Positions 45,723 to 57,556 of a stretch of DNA of 64,000 bases are shown here, in pieces (within the stretch, counting starts at the first letter, position 1; every line of letters begins with the position of its first letter). The translations under genes and the position numbers were made by a program. Source of the stretch: Neocallimastix lanati (nom. inval.) (Eukaryota > Neocallimastigomycota > Neocallimastigomycetes > Neocallimastigales > Neocallimastigaceae); contig JACVTC010000040.1 in assembly GCA_016946835.1 (NCBI GenBank), positions 1,037,501 through 1,101,500 of the forward strand, in the 5' to 3' direction. The notes under the pieces are model-generated. The model worked only from the letters and a program-made list of their open reading frames with translations. It was not told where the DNA came from and did not search any database.

Positions 45723-47084
45723 ACATATGTTGAGGTTCGGGACAGATTAATAATAAATATAGAAGTAAACACTAAAATAAAAAAAAAAAAAATTAAAAAT
45801 TAAAATATATCTTTTTAAAATATTATATTTATTTATTTAATAAAAATTATTCAATTAAAACTAATGATAATTTTATTTTTTGAATAAGATTATATCTTCA
45901 AGATTGATTTTTCAAAATACAATTTTCTCATCTATTTATATTGTTTTATATCGTTAGAAATGGCCAAGCCATTTCTTTAGAATATTTTAGATTTACATGT
46001 TTGAAATGTATTTAAATTATAAATTCATAATCTATTCTATTATAATAAATAATTATATATTATTAAATTCTAAACTATTTATTATTAATTGTAGTGATAA
46101 TATATTTTAAAAATTATTTTATTACTTTTACAGAACTATTAGTAATAGAGTATTATTTAATTTAATACTATTTTTAAATAAAAGTATTTTAGATTATTAT
46201 CTATTATTAATATTATTATAAATGGGGTGTATTTTGGAAGGAAGTATTACTAATTTTAATGACAAGGATCATGGATTTAAGTAAAATATTTTTAAATCAT
46301 TAATAATTATATTAATTTTATTAATAATAAATAATCTGTATTAGTAATATTTGTAAAATAAAATTTTCTTTAATAATAAAATATTGATAGAATAAATCAT
46401 ATTAATAAAACTAGATATTGATAATAATATTGATATTAATAATATAGTATTATTTTTAATAAAAAAGTATTGATATTGATAAAGAATTTATATTAATAAT
46501 AATAAATTTAATATTAGTAATAATTTGGCAGTAATAGAACATAAGAAAGTTCTCCAAGTAAGGCAATAAATAATTTAATTTTAGTGGTTAAGTTATTTGT
46601 CAAAGTTTTAAGATAATTTGGTCTTAACGATTAGGTCAAGATGCCAAATTATAGTAATTAATTAATAATTTAAATTTACTCTTATTTTAAATATATTGTT
46701 ATTAGTAAATTTTATAAATAAGTTTTTATTTAAAATATAAATTTTATTTAATCTTAATAATGTTTTATTACATGATTATTTTATATAATTATTACTATAA
46801 TTTAAATTGTAATAATCCTACAAAGGATTAATCAAAAGATTTAAACATGTATTTATATAAAATAATTAATTATTAAAATGCTAATTAATAATATGAATAT
46901 GTAATAATATTAATATGAATATGTAATAATATTAATATAAGTTTGATATTGGTAATATAAATTAAGATAATAATATAAATATTTAATATAAATAAAATAT
47001 AAGAATCTAATAATAACTAAATATTATATTTTATAATTAAAATATAATATGTAAAAATTTTGATAAATTAATATAGAAATTAAT
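45723..47084. other. Non-coding AT-rich stretch
   Basis: No gene. One direct repeat, TTAATATGAATATGTAATAA, near 46892-46935. Scattered GATATTAATAATA words recall the 38-bp MULE repeat but do not form an array. Confidence 0.55.
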
Positions 47085-47105
47085 TTAGGGGATAGCGCAT
47101 TTAGG

Positions 47106-47699
47106 GGGGAGATGCATTTCGAAAAATTTCATTTCGGAAAGTTTCATTTCGGAAAATTTACATAAAAAGTTTCATTTCGCAAAAATTTTTTTATAAAGTT
47201 AATAAATAAATAAATTAATAATAAAACAAATAAATAATATATATAATTTAAATAAATAACTAAATAAATAAAAATAAATAAATAAAACTATAATAAATAA
47301 ATAAATTTAAAATTAAATTTTTTAAAAAAAAGAAAAATATATATATATATATAATAAATATACATAATATAATAATAAATATTCATTAGAATTAAAGCTT
47401 TAAAAAAATAAAATATTTTATCATACATTTTAAATGTTCTATAATATATAATTAATAATAATTTTATATATTTTTAAAAATAAGTATTAACAATTTAAAA
47501 GATGTAAAGGATAATAATTTAAAATATAACTATTAAAATTAAAATATAATTAAAAAATAATTATTATTAAAAGATTAAAAAATAATATATAAATAATTAA
47601 TTGATCATTTTACACCTTTTAAGTCCTTGGGCAGTATTTTAAAAAAATCTTAAATTATTAATAAATTTTTTTAATAAAATAAATATTTATAAATAATTC

Positions 47700-47739
<40 letters not shown>

Positions 47740-48151
47740 TGAGGACATCATAAAAAAGGGAGTTAAAAGTAGCACAAAGTTTGGATGATTTTAGGTGGTA
47801 TCTATTTTTTATATTTTTTATTTTATATTATATTTTATATTTTATATTTTTTATTTTATATTATATTTTATATTTTATATTTTTTATTTTTTATTTTTTA
47901 TTTTTTATTTTTTATTTATATTTTATATTTTATATTTTTATATTTTTATATTTTATATTTTTATATTTTTATATTTTTTATTTTTTTTTTATTTTATATT
48001 TTTTATTTTATATTTTTTTTTTATTTTTTTATTTATTTATTTATTTTATTATTTATTTATCTATTTATTAAAATTTTGCGAAATGAAACTTTTCAGAAAT
48101 GAAACTTTTGCGACATGCCTGCAAAAAATTTTCCGAAATGCCACACACTCC
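47106..48151. mobile_element. Non-autonomous MULE (MITE-like), 1046 bp
   Basis: Left end GGGGAGATGCATTTCG with repeated AAAGTTTCATTTCGG words to about 47190. The right end is the inverted equivalent (48070-48151: AATGAAACTTTTCAG, CCGAAATGCCACACACTCC). Flanking 9-mers GCATTTAGG (47097-47105) and GCATTTCGG (48152-48160) match at 8 of 9. The interior is AT-rich DNA, a poly(A) run (47703-47737) and a (TTTTATAT)n run (47800-48060). There is no transposase; mobilisation would need a MULE enzyme such as those nearby. Confidence 0.7.
47800..48060. repeat. (TTTTATAT)n-type microsatellite
   Basis: Irregular TTTTATATTTTATAT run inside the miniature MULE. All three frames are open and give only Phe/Ile/Tyr/Leu, so long open frames here are artefacts. 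The same repeat type truncates the transposase at 54091. Confidence 0.9.
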
Positions 48152-48629
48152 GCATTTCGGAACCGCACGTGAATAAATACAAGCCATATATTTTTAAGAT
48201 GGCGTATTATATATTAAATATATTTGTAAATCATCAATTTTTTTGAAATATATCACATTTTAAATATTTTTAATAATTATTTTTTCAAAGAAATTATATG
48301 TGCCATTTTATTTTAATGTTTTAAATATTATATTTATAAATAAAAATTTATAAAAAATAATATAAGCCACATTCCGAAATGAAAATTTATGTAAAATTTA
48401 TAAAGCCTCATTCCGAAACACACCACCCTCAAATATATTACAAATAAAATTTTACAAAAAATAAGGTTTATAAAAAATAATGGAAGTTTTTAAAAATTTT
48501 AAAATAATGTTAGAATAGTAATTGTGGATTGAAATTATTACTTCTGAATAGAAAAAAAAAAAAAAAAAAAAAGAAAAAAAGTTTAGTAGTTCTTCGTAAA
48601 AAAATTGTGCTTTTTTTTTTTATATATTA

Positions 48630-48815
48630 TTTCTGTTATGTACCACCCTTTACAAGAATATTGAGGTAATCACAACACTTCTATATAGGCAGAATTGTCC
48701 CTGCTGGACAGCCATACTGAGTATTCAGTATTGGTGTTCTGACATGCATATTATTGCTGCGAATTTTCACGTACGCTTTTTCTCGGGTACTTCTCCAGTT
48801 CCTAACTGGAGTGTT
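48630..48815 (-). repeat. Dispersed repeat of about 190 bp, copy 2
   Basis: Reverse-complement partner of 40915-41110. This copy stays open for 63 codons on the minus strand (48872-48681), with Pro-Val-Arg-Asn-Trp-Arg and Asn-Asn-Met-His-Val-Arg-Thr-Pro-Ile-Leu. Copy 1 breaks that frame, so coding is unproven. Confidence 0.7.
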
Positions 48816-49204
48816 GCATTTCGGAACATGACTTAATAAATAAAAAATTGGTTCATAATAGAACACCCACATTTTTTTCTTTTTTAAATAATTGTAAATA
48901 AATAAATAAAAATAGAAATAAATACAAGTGTGTTAATTTTTTTTATCTCATAAACACATTATTTATAATATATAAATTAAATATTATTAAATATTATTAT
49001 TATTTAAAAAAATATTAAAATATGTCTTTAAAATGAAATATTATTAAATATTATTTTATTATTTTATTTATTAAAAATTTAAATATTATTATTTATTTAT
49101 CAAAAATAATTTAAGCTACCCTTACATCAATGGTTGTTTAAAGTGCGCCGCATTACATATAAGGCCATGTTACGAAATACACCCTTTGAAGTCAGTATAA
49201 CCTA

Positions 49205-49333
49205 ACCCATGGGGATACTCGGTAATTTTCTATATTTTTCAGCCAAGGTCGTATCTTTTTGTTTCGATTTATCCACATCGTCCATGTGGTTCCGGATCTC
49301 CTGTACCCATTTTGTACCCAGCTGATCCACTCT
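49205..49333 (-). pseudogene. Captured exon-like fragment, 42 codons
   Basis: The minus strand reads an acceptor-like AATATGCAG at about 49342-49334, then 42 open codons ending in a stop at 49205. Composition is normal (Asp, Lys, Trp, Arg; Lys-Trp-Val-Gln-Glu-Ile-Arg-Asn-His-Met) and GC is far above the flanks. It lies between MULE-end sequences (GGCCATGTTACGAAATACACCC at 49162-49183 and the left end at 49353), which fits a host exon carried by a MULE. Gene of origin not recognised. Confidence 0.45.
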
Positions 49334-49352
49334 GCATATTAATCAAATATCA

Positions 49353-49463
49353 AAATCGGGGAGTGTGCATTTCGAAAATTTTTATTACAAAAATTTGTAT
49401 TTTGTTGTATGGCTTAAATATTTTTAATTTTAAGCCACTTAATTTTATTAAAAATTTAATGAA
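49353..49463 (+). repeat. Detached MULE left end
   Basis: 111 bp almost identical to the left terminal region of MULE-A (21197-21296). It is cut at 49463, where the next MULE end (GGGGGTGTGTCATTTCG) begins, so a second MULE landed inside or against this one. Confidence 0.75.
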
Positions 49464-49796
49464 GGGGGTGTGTCATTTCGAAAATTTTTATTACATAAAT
49501 TTGTATTTTATTGTAGTGCATTTCGGAAAACATGGCGTATTATAATGTAATAAATAAATAAATGAATAAATAAATTATAAATGAATAAATAAATATTTAA
49601 ATAATAATAAAAATAATTAAGACAAACGTTTATTATGACTAAAAAATTTTTTTTTAGAAAATTAAATAAATATATATATATATAATTACTACATATATAA
49701 AATAATTATTATATTTTTTTTATTTTATTTTAAATATTATTAATTATTATTAATACATTAATACCTTGTTTATATTATCAACAGAAAATACAGATT

Positions 49797-50200
49797 GAAT
49801 AAAATAAAATAAAATGAAATAAAATAAAATAAAATAAATTGTAGAAACATAAATATAAGTACAGATTGAATAAAATAAAATAAAATAAAATAAAAAGTAG
49901 AATATTAAATAAGAAAGTACAGATTGAATAAAATAAAATAAAATAAAATAAAATAAAAAGTAGAATATTAAATAAGAAAGTACAAATTGAATAAAATAAA
50001 ATAAAATAAAATAAAATAAAATAAAATAAAAAGTAGAATATTAAATAAGAAAGTACAAATTGAATAAAATAAAATAAAATAAAATAAAATAAAATATAAT
50101 AAAATAAAATAAAATAAAATAAAATAAAATAAAATAAAATAAAATAAAATAAAATAAAATAAAATAAAATAAAATAAAATAAAATAAAATAAAATAAAAA
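49797..50200. repeat. (AAAAT)n with interspersed 27-bp spacer, minisatellite
   Basis: Blocks of (TAAAA)n of growing length alternate with spacers such as GTAGAATATTAAATAAGAAAG followed by TACAAATTGAA. About five blocks end in one long uninterrupted run (50103-50198). Confidence 0.9.
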
Positions 50201-50964
50201 AAATATAATATAATAATTCTTTTATATATATAGGAATCTTATATATTTTAATTTTTTTTCATTTATTTTTCTAAAAAAAAAAATTTAGTTATAATAACGT
50301 TTGTCTTTTAATTATTATATTTTATTATAGTAAATAAAAAAATTTAAATGAAAAGTAAATAACTTTTATTATTTATAATTCATATTTTCATAAACGATAT
50401 ATATATATATTAATTTAAATGATATAAGAATTAAGAATTAAAACAATAAGAGTTGAATAATTGATCCTATTAAAATAATTTATTATTTGCATAGTAATAT
50501 TTATAATGTTTGATCAATATGAATCAATTTATTATTAAAATATAATAATAACAATAATAATTTTAATAAAATAATAAAAATCTTTTATTGAATTTAATAC
50601 TTTTAATAACATAATTAATTTTGAAAAGTATATTGATATTAATAAAATTTATAATAATATAATATTGATATTGATATTAATAAAATTTATAATTATATAA
50701 TATTGATATTGATATTAATAAAATTTTAACTAGTATCAAATAAATCGGTTTTAGTTATAAATTACTTAATAAAAATAACTAAAAGATAATTTCTATTAAG
50801 ATTATTAAATAAACACAATAGGTAAATAAATTTGTATTTTTCTAGCATTTTTTTAAATTAAGATTATTTAATTATTATTTAAACGATTATAAATATAAAT
50901 TTAAAATAAATAAATTTTTATTTATTTAGCATTTTTTTAAATTAAGATTATTTATTTTAAATTA

Positions 50965-52381
50965 ATATTTATATCGTTTAAATCAATTGAACATTCTTTC
51001 CATAATTTAATTAATTCATTTCTGTTGCATCCATTATAAAATAAATTTATTTCCTTACTTTTGTAATTTTCAATTAAAATTTTAATTTCATCAGTTGCAC
51101 TAAATATTTTTTGCTTTTTTTTTTTCCAATTTCCTTTAGTTCTCCTTTGATAATCATTATAAGATAAGTTTTCTTCTTCTTTTAATATATATATTAATTT
51201 ATAAAATAAAGGTTTATTTGGAAATATATTATTTAAGTAGCTATTATAAGATTCTGATGCATTGTTTGTTAAATGCTCTATATTTTCATAATAATTCCAA
51301 TTATTAACATTATACTTAAGTAAATAATTTTTATTAAAATATTCTAAAAATTGCAGTAAATTATTATACTTTTTTTTTTTGACAAATTCTTTTTATTATA
51401 ATATAAATATCAAATATATAGTTAGGGTTTATAAACGGTAAGTTCGAAATAGCTTTATAATAAATATATACATCATTATTATTCTTCACTTCATGATAAC
51501 ATAATATATTTTTTTGTTTTTCTAATGATCTTTTGTAATGCCAAACACAATATTTAATATTTATATTGGGAAAAACTTTTTTTGCGGCATTAGATATACC
51601 TTGTTCAAAATCACAATGAAAATTAATTGTAGTAATTAATGTATTACTCCTAAATTTATTTGCATTTTTTTTATTTCTTTAAATAATGTTTCATATGTAG
51701 ATTGTTTTTTATTTTTTAATATAGAAATGGAAGTAGTGTAAAACATATTAAATTCCCCAACATAAGTTCTTGTTATAAATAACCGATAACTAAATTTCGG
51801 TGCTGCATAAAATGTACCATCCGCAAATATATTTTTATGATAATTCGAAAATAAATATGCTTGGAATGGTGATTGAAAGATTATTAGATCAGTATTTTTA
51901 AATATCATAAAATTTTCATTTCTTTTCGTTTTATAATATTTTGATTCAATGGGAATATCATCAAAACTTTTTATGTTTGGAGGAAATTGTTTATATTATT
52001 ATTTGGGATCTAATTGTACTATATTCGGGACATAAGTCCCATTTCTTGAGAAACGGCATTAAATATATGTTTAGGTTTTATATCCATAGGAATTGAATTT
52101 TTCTTAATTTCTTCCTTAATTTTATGCTTTGCTACTGATATAGACACATCAATTTCTTTTTCGAGATGGTTATGTAAACTTTCATATTTTAAAACCTCCT
52201 TTTTATCATTTAAAATAATTAAAGATTTACATCTATTTAAAGTCTTATATTCAGTGCATCTATAAATTTTTGATTTATCTTTCCTTTGAAATGAAAAATT
52301 AAATTTGTGTTTTTTATTAATAATAATTTGTTCATTTCCTCGATTTGTTTCACTTATTTCAATTTCTATATTGTCTTCCAT
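50965..52381 (-). pseudogene. MULE transposase, copy B
   Basis: Start codon complement at 52379-52381 (Met-Glu-Asp-Asn-Ile-Glu), stop near 50968. It keeps the FLYWCH-like Cys/His region (52270-52150), the first catalytic Asp in Phe-Ala-Asp-Gly-Thr-Phe (about 51820), the second in His-Cys-Asp-Phe-Glu (about 51615) with Cys-Val-Trp-His, and the Glu in Asn-Ala-Ser-Glu-Ser-Tyr (about 51265). A 2-bp loss near 52033 (compare 53454-53463), a short deletion near 51995 and further shifts near 51660 and 51385 break it. The C-terminal 130 codons are intact. It is closest to copy A and copy C. Confidence 0.85.
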
Positions 52382-53107
52382 TAATAATTAAAATTTTTCA
52401 ATAAAATATTTTAATAAATATACTTTTAAATGCTTTGAAACTTTTTTTTTTTTTTTTTTTAATATTTAAAATAATAAACTTTTTTTTAATTAATTATATA
52501 ATTATTTAAATAATTATTTAATTATTAATTATTTATTATTTCTTTATTTACTATTTTATTTATTTATTTTTATTTTTACTTTTTATTTTTATTTTTATTT
52601 TCTATTTTTTATTTTATTTTATTTTTTTTATTTTTTAATGCTTAAAAAATAAATAAACATTTTATTTTTTAAGCATCAAAAAATAAAAAAAAAAAAAAAA
52701 ATAAGAAATAAGAAAACTTCTTTTTTAAACATTAAAAAATAAAATAAAAATAAATAAACATTTTATTTTTTAAGCATCAAAAAATAAAAAAAAAAAAAAA
52801 TAAGAAATAAGAAAACTTCTTTTTTAAACATTAAAAAATAAAATAAAAATAAATAAAAATTTATTTTTTAAGCATTAAAAAATAAAAAAAATAAAATAAA
52901 ATAAAAAATAGAAAATAAAAATAAAAATAAATAAATAGAATAGTAAATAAAGAAATAATAAATAATTAATAATTAAATAATTATTTTAATAATTATATAA
53001 TTAATTAAAAAAAGGTTTATTATTTTAATTATTAAAAAAATAAAAAAGTTTCAAACCATTTAAAAATATATTTATTAAAATATTTTATTGAAAATTTTTA
53101 ATTATCA
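52382..53107. repeat. Palindromic centre between transposase copies B and C
   Basis: Mirror-image 5' leaders of copies B and C meet near 52744. The centre consists of repeated modules with AAACATTTTATTTTTTAAGC, poly(A) and AAGAAATAAGAAAACTTCTT. The leader of copy A at 21570-21975 contains the same modules once or twice. Confidence 0.8.
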
Positions 53108-54090
53108 ATAGAAGACAATATAGAAATTGAAATAAGTGAAACAAATCGAGGAAATGAACAAATTATTATTAATAAAAAACACAAATTTAATTTTTCATTT
53201 CAAAGGAAAGATAAATCAAAAATTTATAGATGCACTGAATATAAGACTTTAAATAAATGTAAATCTTTAATTATTTTAAATGATAAAAAGGAGGTTTTAA
53301 AATATGAAAGTTTACATAACCATCTCGAAAAAGAAATTGATGTGTCTATATCAGTATCAAAGCATAAAATTAAGGAAGAAATTAAGAAAAATTCAATTCC
53401 TATGGATATAAAACCTAAACATATATTTAATGCCGTTTCTCAAGAAATGGGACTTATATGTCCCGAATATAGTACAATTAGATCCCAAATAATAAGAAAT
53501 ATAAATAAACAATTTCCTCCAAACATAAAAGGTTTTGATGATATTCCCATTGAATCAGAATATTATAAAATGAAAAGAAATGAAAATTTTATGATATTTA
53601 AAAATACTGATCTAATAATCTTTCAATCACCATTCCAAGCATATTTATTTTCGAATTATCATAAAAATATATTTGCGGATGGTACATTTTATGCAGCACC
53701 GAAATTTAGTTATCAGTTATTTATAACAAGAACTTATGTTGGGGAATTTAATATGCTTTACACTACTTCCTTTTCTATATTAAAAAATAAAAAACAATCT
53801 ACATATGAAGCATTATTTAAAGAAATAAAAAAAAATGCAAATAAATTTAGGAGTAATACATTAATTACTACAATTAATTTTCATTGTGATTTTGAACAAG
53901 GTATATCTAATGCCGCAAAAAAAGTTTTTTCCAATATAAATATTAAATATTGTGTTTGGCATTACAAAAGATCATTAGAAAAACAAAAAAATATATTATG
54001 TTATCATGAAGTGAAGAATAATAATGATATATATATTTATTATAAAGCTATTTCGAACTTACCGTTTATAAACCCTAACTATATATTTGA
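53108..54090 (+). pseudogene. MULE transposase, copy C, truncated
   Basis: Same protein as copies A and B, but the start codon is ATA (53108) instead of ATG, and the frame is cut at about 54090 by a (TTTTATAT)n run. From 53342 to 54090 it is open without breaks for about 250 codons. It includes the first two catalytic Asp residues (about 53677 and 53887) and Cys-Val-Trp-His. The catalytic Glu is lost with the C-terminus, so it cannot be active. The 338-codon open frame ends in a Phe/Ile/Tyr/Leu run that is only microsatellite. Confidence 0.85.
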
Positions 54091-54358
54091 TATATTTATA
54101 TTTTATATTTTATATTTTATATTTATATTTTATATTTTATATTTTATATTTTATATTTTTATATTTTATATTTTATATTTTATATTTTATATTTTGTATT
54201 TTATATTTTATATTTTATATTTTATATTTTATATTTTATATTTTATATTTTATATTTTAATATTTTATATTTTATATTTTATATTTATATTTTATATTTT
54301 ATATTTTATATTTTATATTTTATTTTATATTTTTTATTTATATTTTTTTTTATTTTAA
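54091..54358. repeat. (TTTTATAT)n microsatellite truncating copy C
   Basis: Run of TTTTATATTTTATAT units with few interruptions. It replaces the last 140 or so codons of the transposase and joins directly to the right MULE end at 54370. Confidence 0.9.
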
Positions 54359-54435
54359 TTTATTTATCTATTTATTAAAATTTTGAGAAATGAAACTTTT
54401 CAGAAATGAAACTTTTGAGACATGCCGCACACTCC

Positions 54436-54565
54436 TAATTTTAAATATTAAAAAATAATATATAATATATATATATTAGAATATTTTAAATGTTATAAAA
54501 TAATAAATGATATATATATACACATAAAATATAAACTACAATATACACACTAGAAAATATTTTAA

Positions 54566-54599
<34 letters not shown>

Positions 54600-54959
54600 A
54601 TATATCAAATCATTGATTGGTGACATAAAAAAATGTGTAATATTCTTTTAATAAAATTTTTATTAAACAATTTATTTTTTTTTTAATCTTAATTCTTTTT
54701 ATTTTATTAAATCTTTTTTCTTAATATAGATGATTCTATTTTATTTTTATTAATAATTGTGGAAAAAAAAAAAAAATAAAAAAAAAAATTTAATAAAAAA
54801 TTTTAATATTTATAATTTTCAAAATTTTGTATAAAAAGATCAAAAAAAAATTTATTTTTTATCAAATAAAAAACAAATAAAAAGAAAATAAAAAAAAAAA
54901 ATAAAAAGAAAATAAAAAACAAATAAAAAGAAAATAAAAGACAAATAAAAATAAAATAA
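54436..54959. other. Intergenic spacer upstream of the secreted-protein gene
   Basis: AT-rich with poly(A) runs at 54571-54598 and near 54890. It probably includes the promoter of the next gene and an A-rich 5' leader (AAATAAAAAG repeats, 54860-54959). No other feature. Confidence 0.6.
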
Positions 54960-55284
54960 ATGAAATTATTTAGTATTGGTAGTTTATTTATTCTTTTAAC
55001 TGTTGCTTATACAGTTACTGGCAAAGCAATTCCTGAATTAAGTAAGTATTTTATATTTAAAAATTGTTTTTATATTATATAATTTTGTATATAAAAAAAA
55101 TGATAAAAGAATTTTCATTTCTATAAATTTCTATTACTATAATTCTAATAATATATTTATTTTTATAATTTTAAATATAAAAGACAAAAGGGGTAATTAT
55201 ATATATATATAATAATATGATAATTTTAGTATTATTAAAATTATTTTTTCTTCTTTCTTTCGTTCTTTCTCCTTCAATACATTA

Positions 55285-55337
<53 letters not shown>

Positions 55338-56628
55338 ATTACTGGTGGTATGTATAATAATAAATTTATATAATATATATATAGAAAAAAGATTTATATA
55401 ATATATATATATATAAAAGATTAATTTCATTAATATATTCTCTTATATAATTCTATTTTCTACCAGTTGACCGAATATGCAATAAACAATTACATTTATA
55501 TAATTAATTAATAAATCTTATAAAATAATAAAATAATTTTATTTTTGTTGTAATTTTTCTTATTTAAATATTCCTTCCCCCCTCATCTTTTTCAAGTTGA
55601 AACTCTATATGATTATGGTATGTAATCTTTAATTTTTATAATAAATTATAATTATTATAGTTACATACTATTTTTGTTGAATTTTATTATTTTATTTTAT
55701 ATTTTTATTAATAATATATATATTTTTATATATAATATTACAGCTTACGATAACACTCAATATGATTATGGTATGTAATCCTTAATTTTTATAATAAATT
55801 ATAATTATTATAGTTACATACTATTTTTGTTGAATTTTATTATTTTATTTTATATTTTTATTAATAATATATATATTTTTATATATAATATTACAGCTTA
55901 CGATAACACTCAATATGATTATGGTATGTAATCCTTAATTTTTATAATAAATTATAATTATTATAGTTACATACTATTTTTGTTGAATTTTATTATTTTA
56001 TTTTATATTTTTATTAATAATATATATATTTATATATATAATATTACAGCTTACGATAACACTCAATATGATTATGGTATGTAATCCTTAATTTTTATAA
56101 TAAATTATAATTATTATAGTTACATACCATTGTTGTTGAATTTTAATATTTTATTTTATATTTTTATTAATTATATATATATTTTTATATAAATGTTACA
56201 TTCATTAATTTCATTTTATTATATTAAAAAATATTTTTTATAATTTATCTAGCCAGAGACGAAGGTATGATGATAAATAGGTTATTAATTACAATAACAT
56301 TACGTAGGTAATAATATATTAATTATTATTTACCTTTGTTTTATTTAAAATTTTAGGAAAATTAATTGGAAGTGGTGGAAAATGTAAAAGGTACTCTAGA
56401 AAAATGAAATCATTATATCTTGGAAAAAATGAACATAGAAAAGTTAATTTTAACAAAAACAGCTATGTTATTTTTTGTAATGATAAGAACCAATTCCCTA
56501 CCATTTTTAATTTAAAAACTTCAACTAAAGTATCATATAATCGTGGTAGGACTGATAATAAAAATTACATAAGTGTTTTAAGTTGTCCTGATAATAAATC
56601 ATTTGAAACCAAATGCCAATCAAAATAA
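54960..56628 (+). CDS. Small secreted protein with tandemly duplicated micro-exons
   Basis: Exons 54960-55041, 55597-55617, 55744-55770, 55897-55923, 56050-56076, 56253-56264 and 56357-56628 join in frame to 155 residues. All internal exons begin and end in phase 1, with GTAAGT or GTATGT donors and AG acceptors. Residues 1-21 are a signal peptide (hydrophobic core Ser-Leu-Phe-Ile-Leu-Leu-Thr-Val-Ala-Tyr). The middle is three copies of a nine-residue unit, Thr/Ala-Tyr-Asp-Asn-Thr-Gln-Tyr-Asp-Tyr, each from an identical 27-nt exon. The C-terminal 90 residues are basic and carry four cysteines (Lys-Cys-Lys, Phe-Cys-Asn, Ser-Cys-Pro, Lys-Cys-Gln), which could form two disulfides. I do not recognise the family. 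The gene model is inferred from splice signals and frame; transcripts would settle it. Confidence 0.7.
55289..55336 (+). repeat. Poly(A) tract of about 48 bases in intron 1
   Basis: Uninterrupted A run inside the first, 555-nt intron of the secreted-protein gene. Confidence 0.9.
55618..56076 (+). repeat. 153-bp tandem duplication of exon plus intron
   Basis: Three consecutive 153-bp units (27-nt exon plus 126-nt intron), almost identical in exon and intron. The first exon of the series (55597-55617) is a diverged 21-nt version. The fourth intron has a few differences, marking it as the edge. Confidence 0.92.
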
Positions 56629-56879
56629 ATATGAAAATTTCATAAATAGTACCTAAATCAAAATTCAGTTAATCCTTTTGCCATATTATTTTTATAATTT
56701 ATTGTTATGTAATAAAATGCATAAACAATAAATTGTAACATTTATATAAAAATAAATAAAAAAATAAATATGAAAGTTGTTACTATATAGATATATCTTA
56801 TATTTTATGAGGGTGCATTTTTTTTTTTAAAAATACTTTTTTTTTTAAAAAAAATATTTAATTAAAATTAACATTAAAT

Positions 56880-56911
<32 letters not shown>

Positions 56912-57041
56912 CAAATAAAAAAAATATAAATATGTATTCCAAATAAATAACAATAAAGTATATCTTAAAATAATCAATTTACTTATGCCAAAGGTAAACA
57001 AAAAATTCAGATATTTTATCACATAATTGTACTGATAAGGC
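56629..57041. other. 3' flank of the secreted-protein gene
   Basis: AT-rich, with poly(T) at 56881-56910. It contains AATAAA-like words after the stop. No gene. Confidence 0.6.
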
Positions 57042-57190
57042 ATAATGATAATACAGGATCATCATCTATTTCTACGAAAGGTGAATCTCACCCTAGTAGT
57101 TCAATAAATGTTGAATCCGGGGAGAGTTTAGTGGACACCACACTATCTATTTTAAAGATGTTACTTCTAGGTTTTATTTCTTTTTTTTTT
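57042..57190 (+). pseudogene. Coding tail of a retroposon
   Basis: About 45 open codons of normal composition (Ser/Thr/Glu/Gly-rich; Ser-Thr-Lys-Gly-Glu-Ser-His-Pro-Ser) lead straight into the first array unit, whose GTGGACACCACACTATC is still in frame. It looks like the end of an open reading frame of the element whose 3' tail makes up the array. Confidence 0.45.
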
Positions 57191-57517
57191 TTTTTTTGTT
57201 AGGAAGGGAAAAATTCCCGCATAGTACAACTTAACCGAAATACATAAAAAAAAAAAATTTAGTAGACACCACACTATCTATTTTAAAGATGTGACTTCTA
57301 GGTTTTATTTCTTTTATTTCTTTTTTATTTGTTAGGAAGGGAAAAATTCCCGCATAGTACAACTTAACCGAAATACATAGTATTTTCGAGCTTTTTTATT
57401 TTTTTTTTTTTTTTATTTTTTAAATTTTTTTATTTTTAATTTCAAATGTACTTTTTACCTACATGTATTTTTTAAAATAAAATTTAATAAAGTTTTGGAA
57501 GTGTGTTCTCTTCCCTG

Positions 57518-57556
<39 letters not shown>

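Larger units (their letters stand above)
47085..48428. mobile_element. Older MULE-type miniature element interrupted by a younger one
   Basis: The outer left end GGGGATAGCGCATTT and the outer right end (reverse complement GGGTGGTGTGTTTCGGAATG) are imperfect inverted ends of the same GGxGTGTG...CATTTCGG type seen on the MULEs. Removing the inner element (47106-48151) leaves about 290 bp with no coding capacity. Flanks AAATTAATT and AAATATATT match at 7 of 9 bases, which is weak. Confidence 0.45.
49464..54435. mobile_element. MULE-B/C block: two transposase copies head to head
   Basis: The left end (49464-49790) is the inverted copy of the right end of MULE-A. The right end (54370-54435) ends ATGCCGCACACTCC and matches the right end of the miniature element at 48070-48151. 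Inside are copy B (minus, 50965-52381), a palindromic centre near 52744 and copy C (plus, 53108-54090). The two outer ends belong to different subfamilies and no clear target duplication joins them, so this may be two elements fused rather than one. Confidence 0.6.

Noticed and set aside
47781-48172. Three overlapping 96-125 codon frames resembling membrane proteins
   Set aside because: They translate a (TTTTATAT)n microsatellite inside a miniature MULE; all three frames are open for that reason.
54091-54358. Hydrophobic C-terminal tail on transposase copy C
   Set aside because: It is read through a microsatellite that replaced the transposase C-terminus, not a membrane domain.
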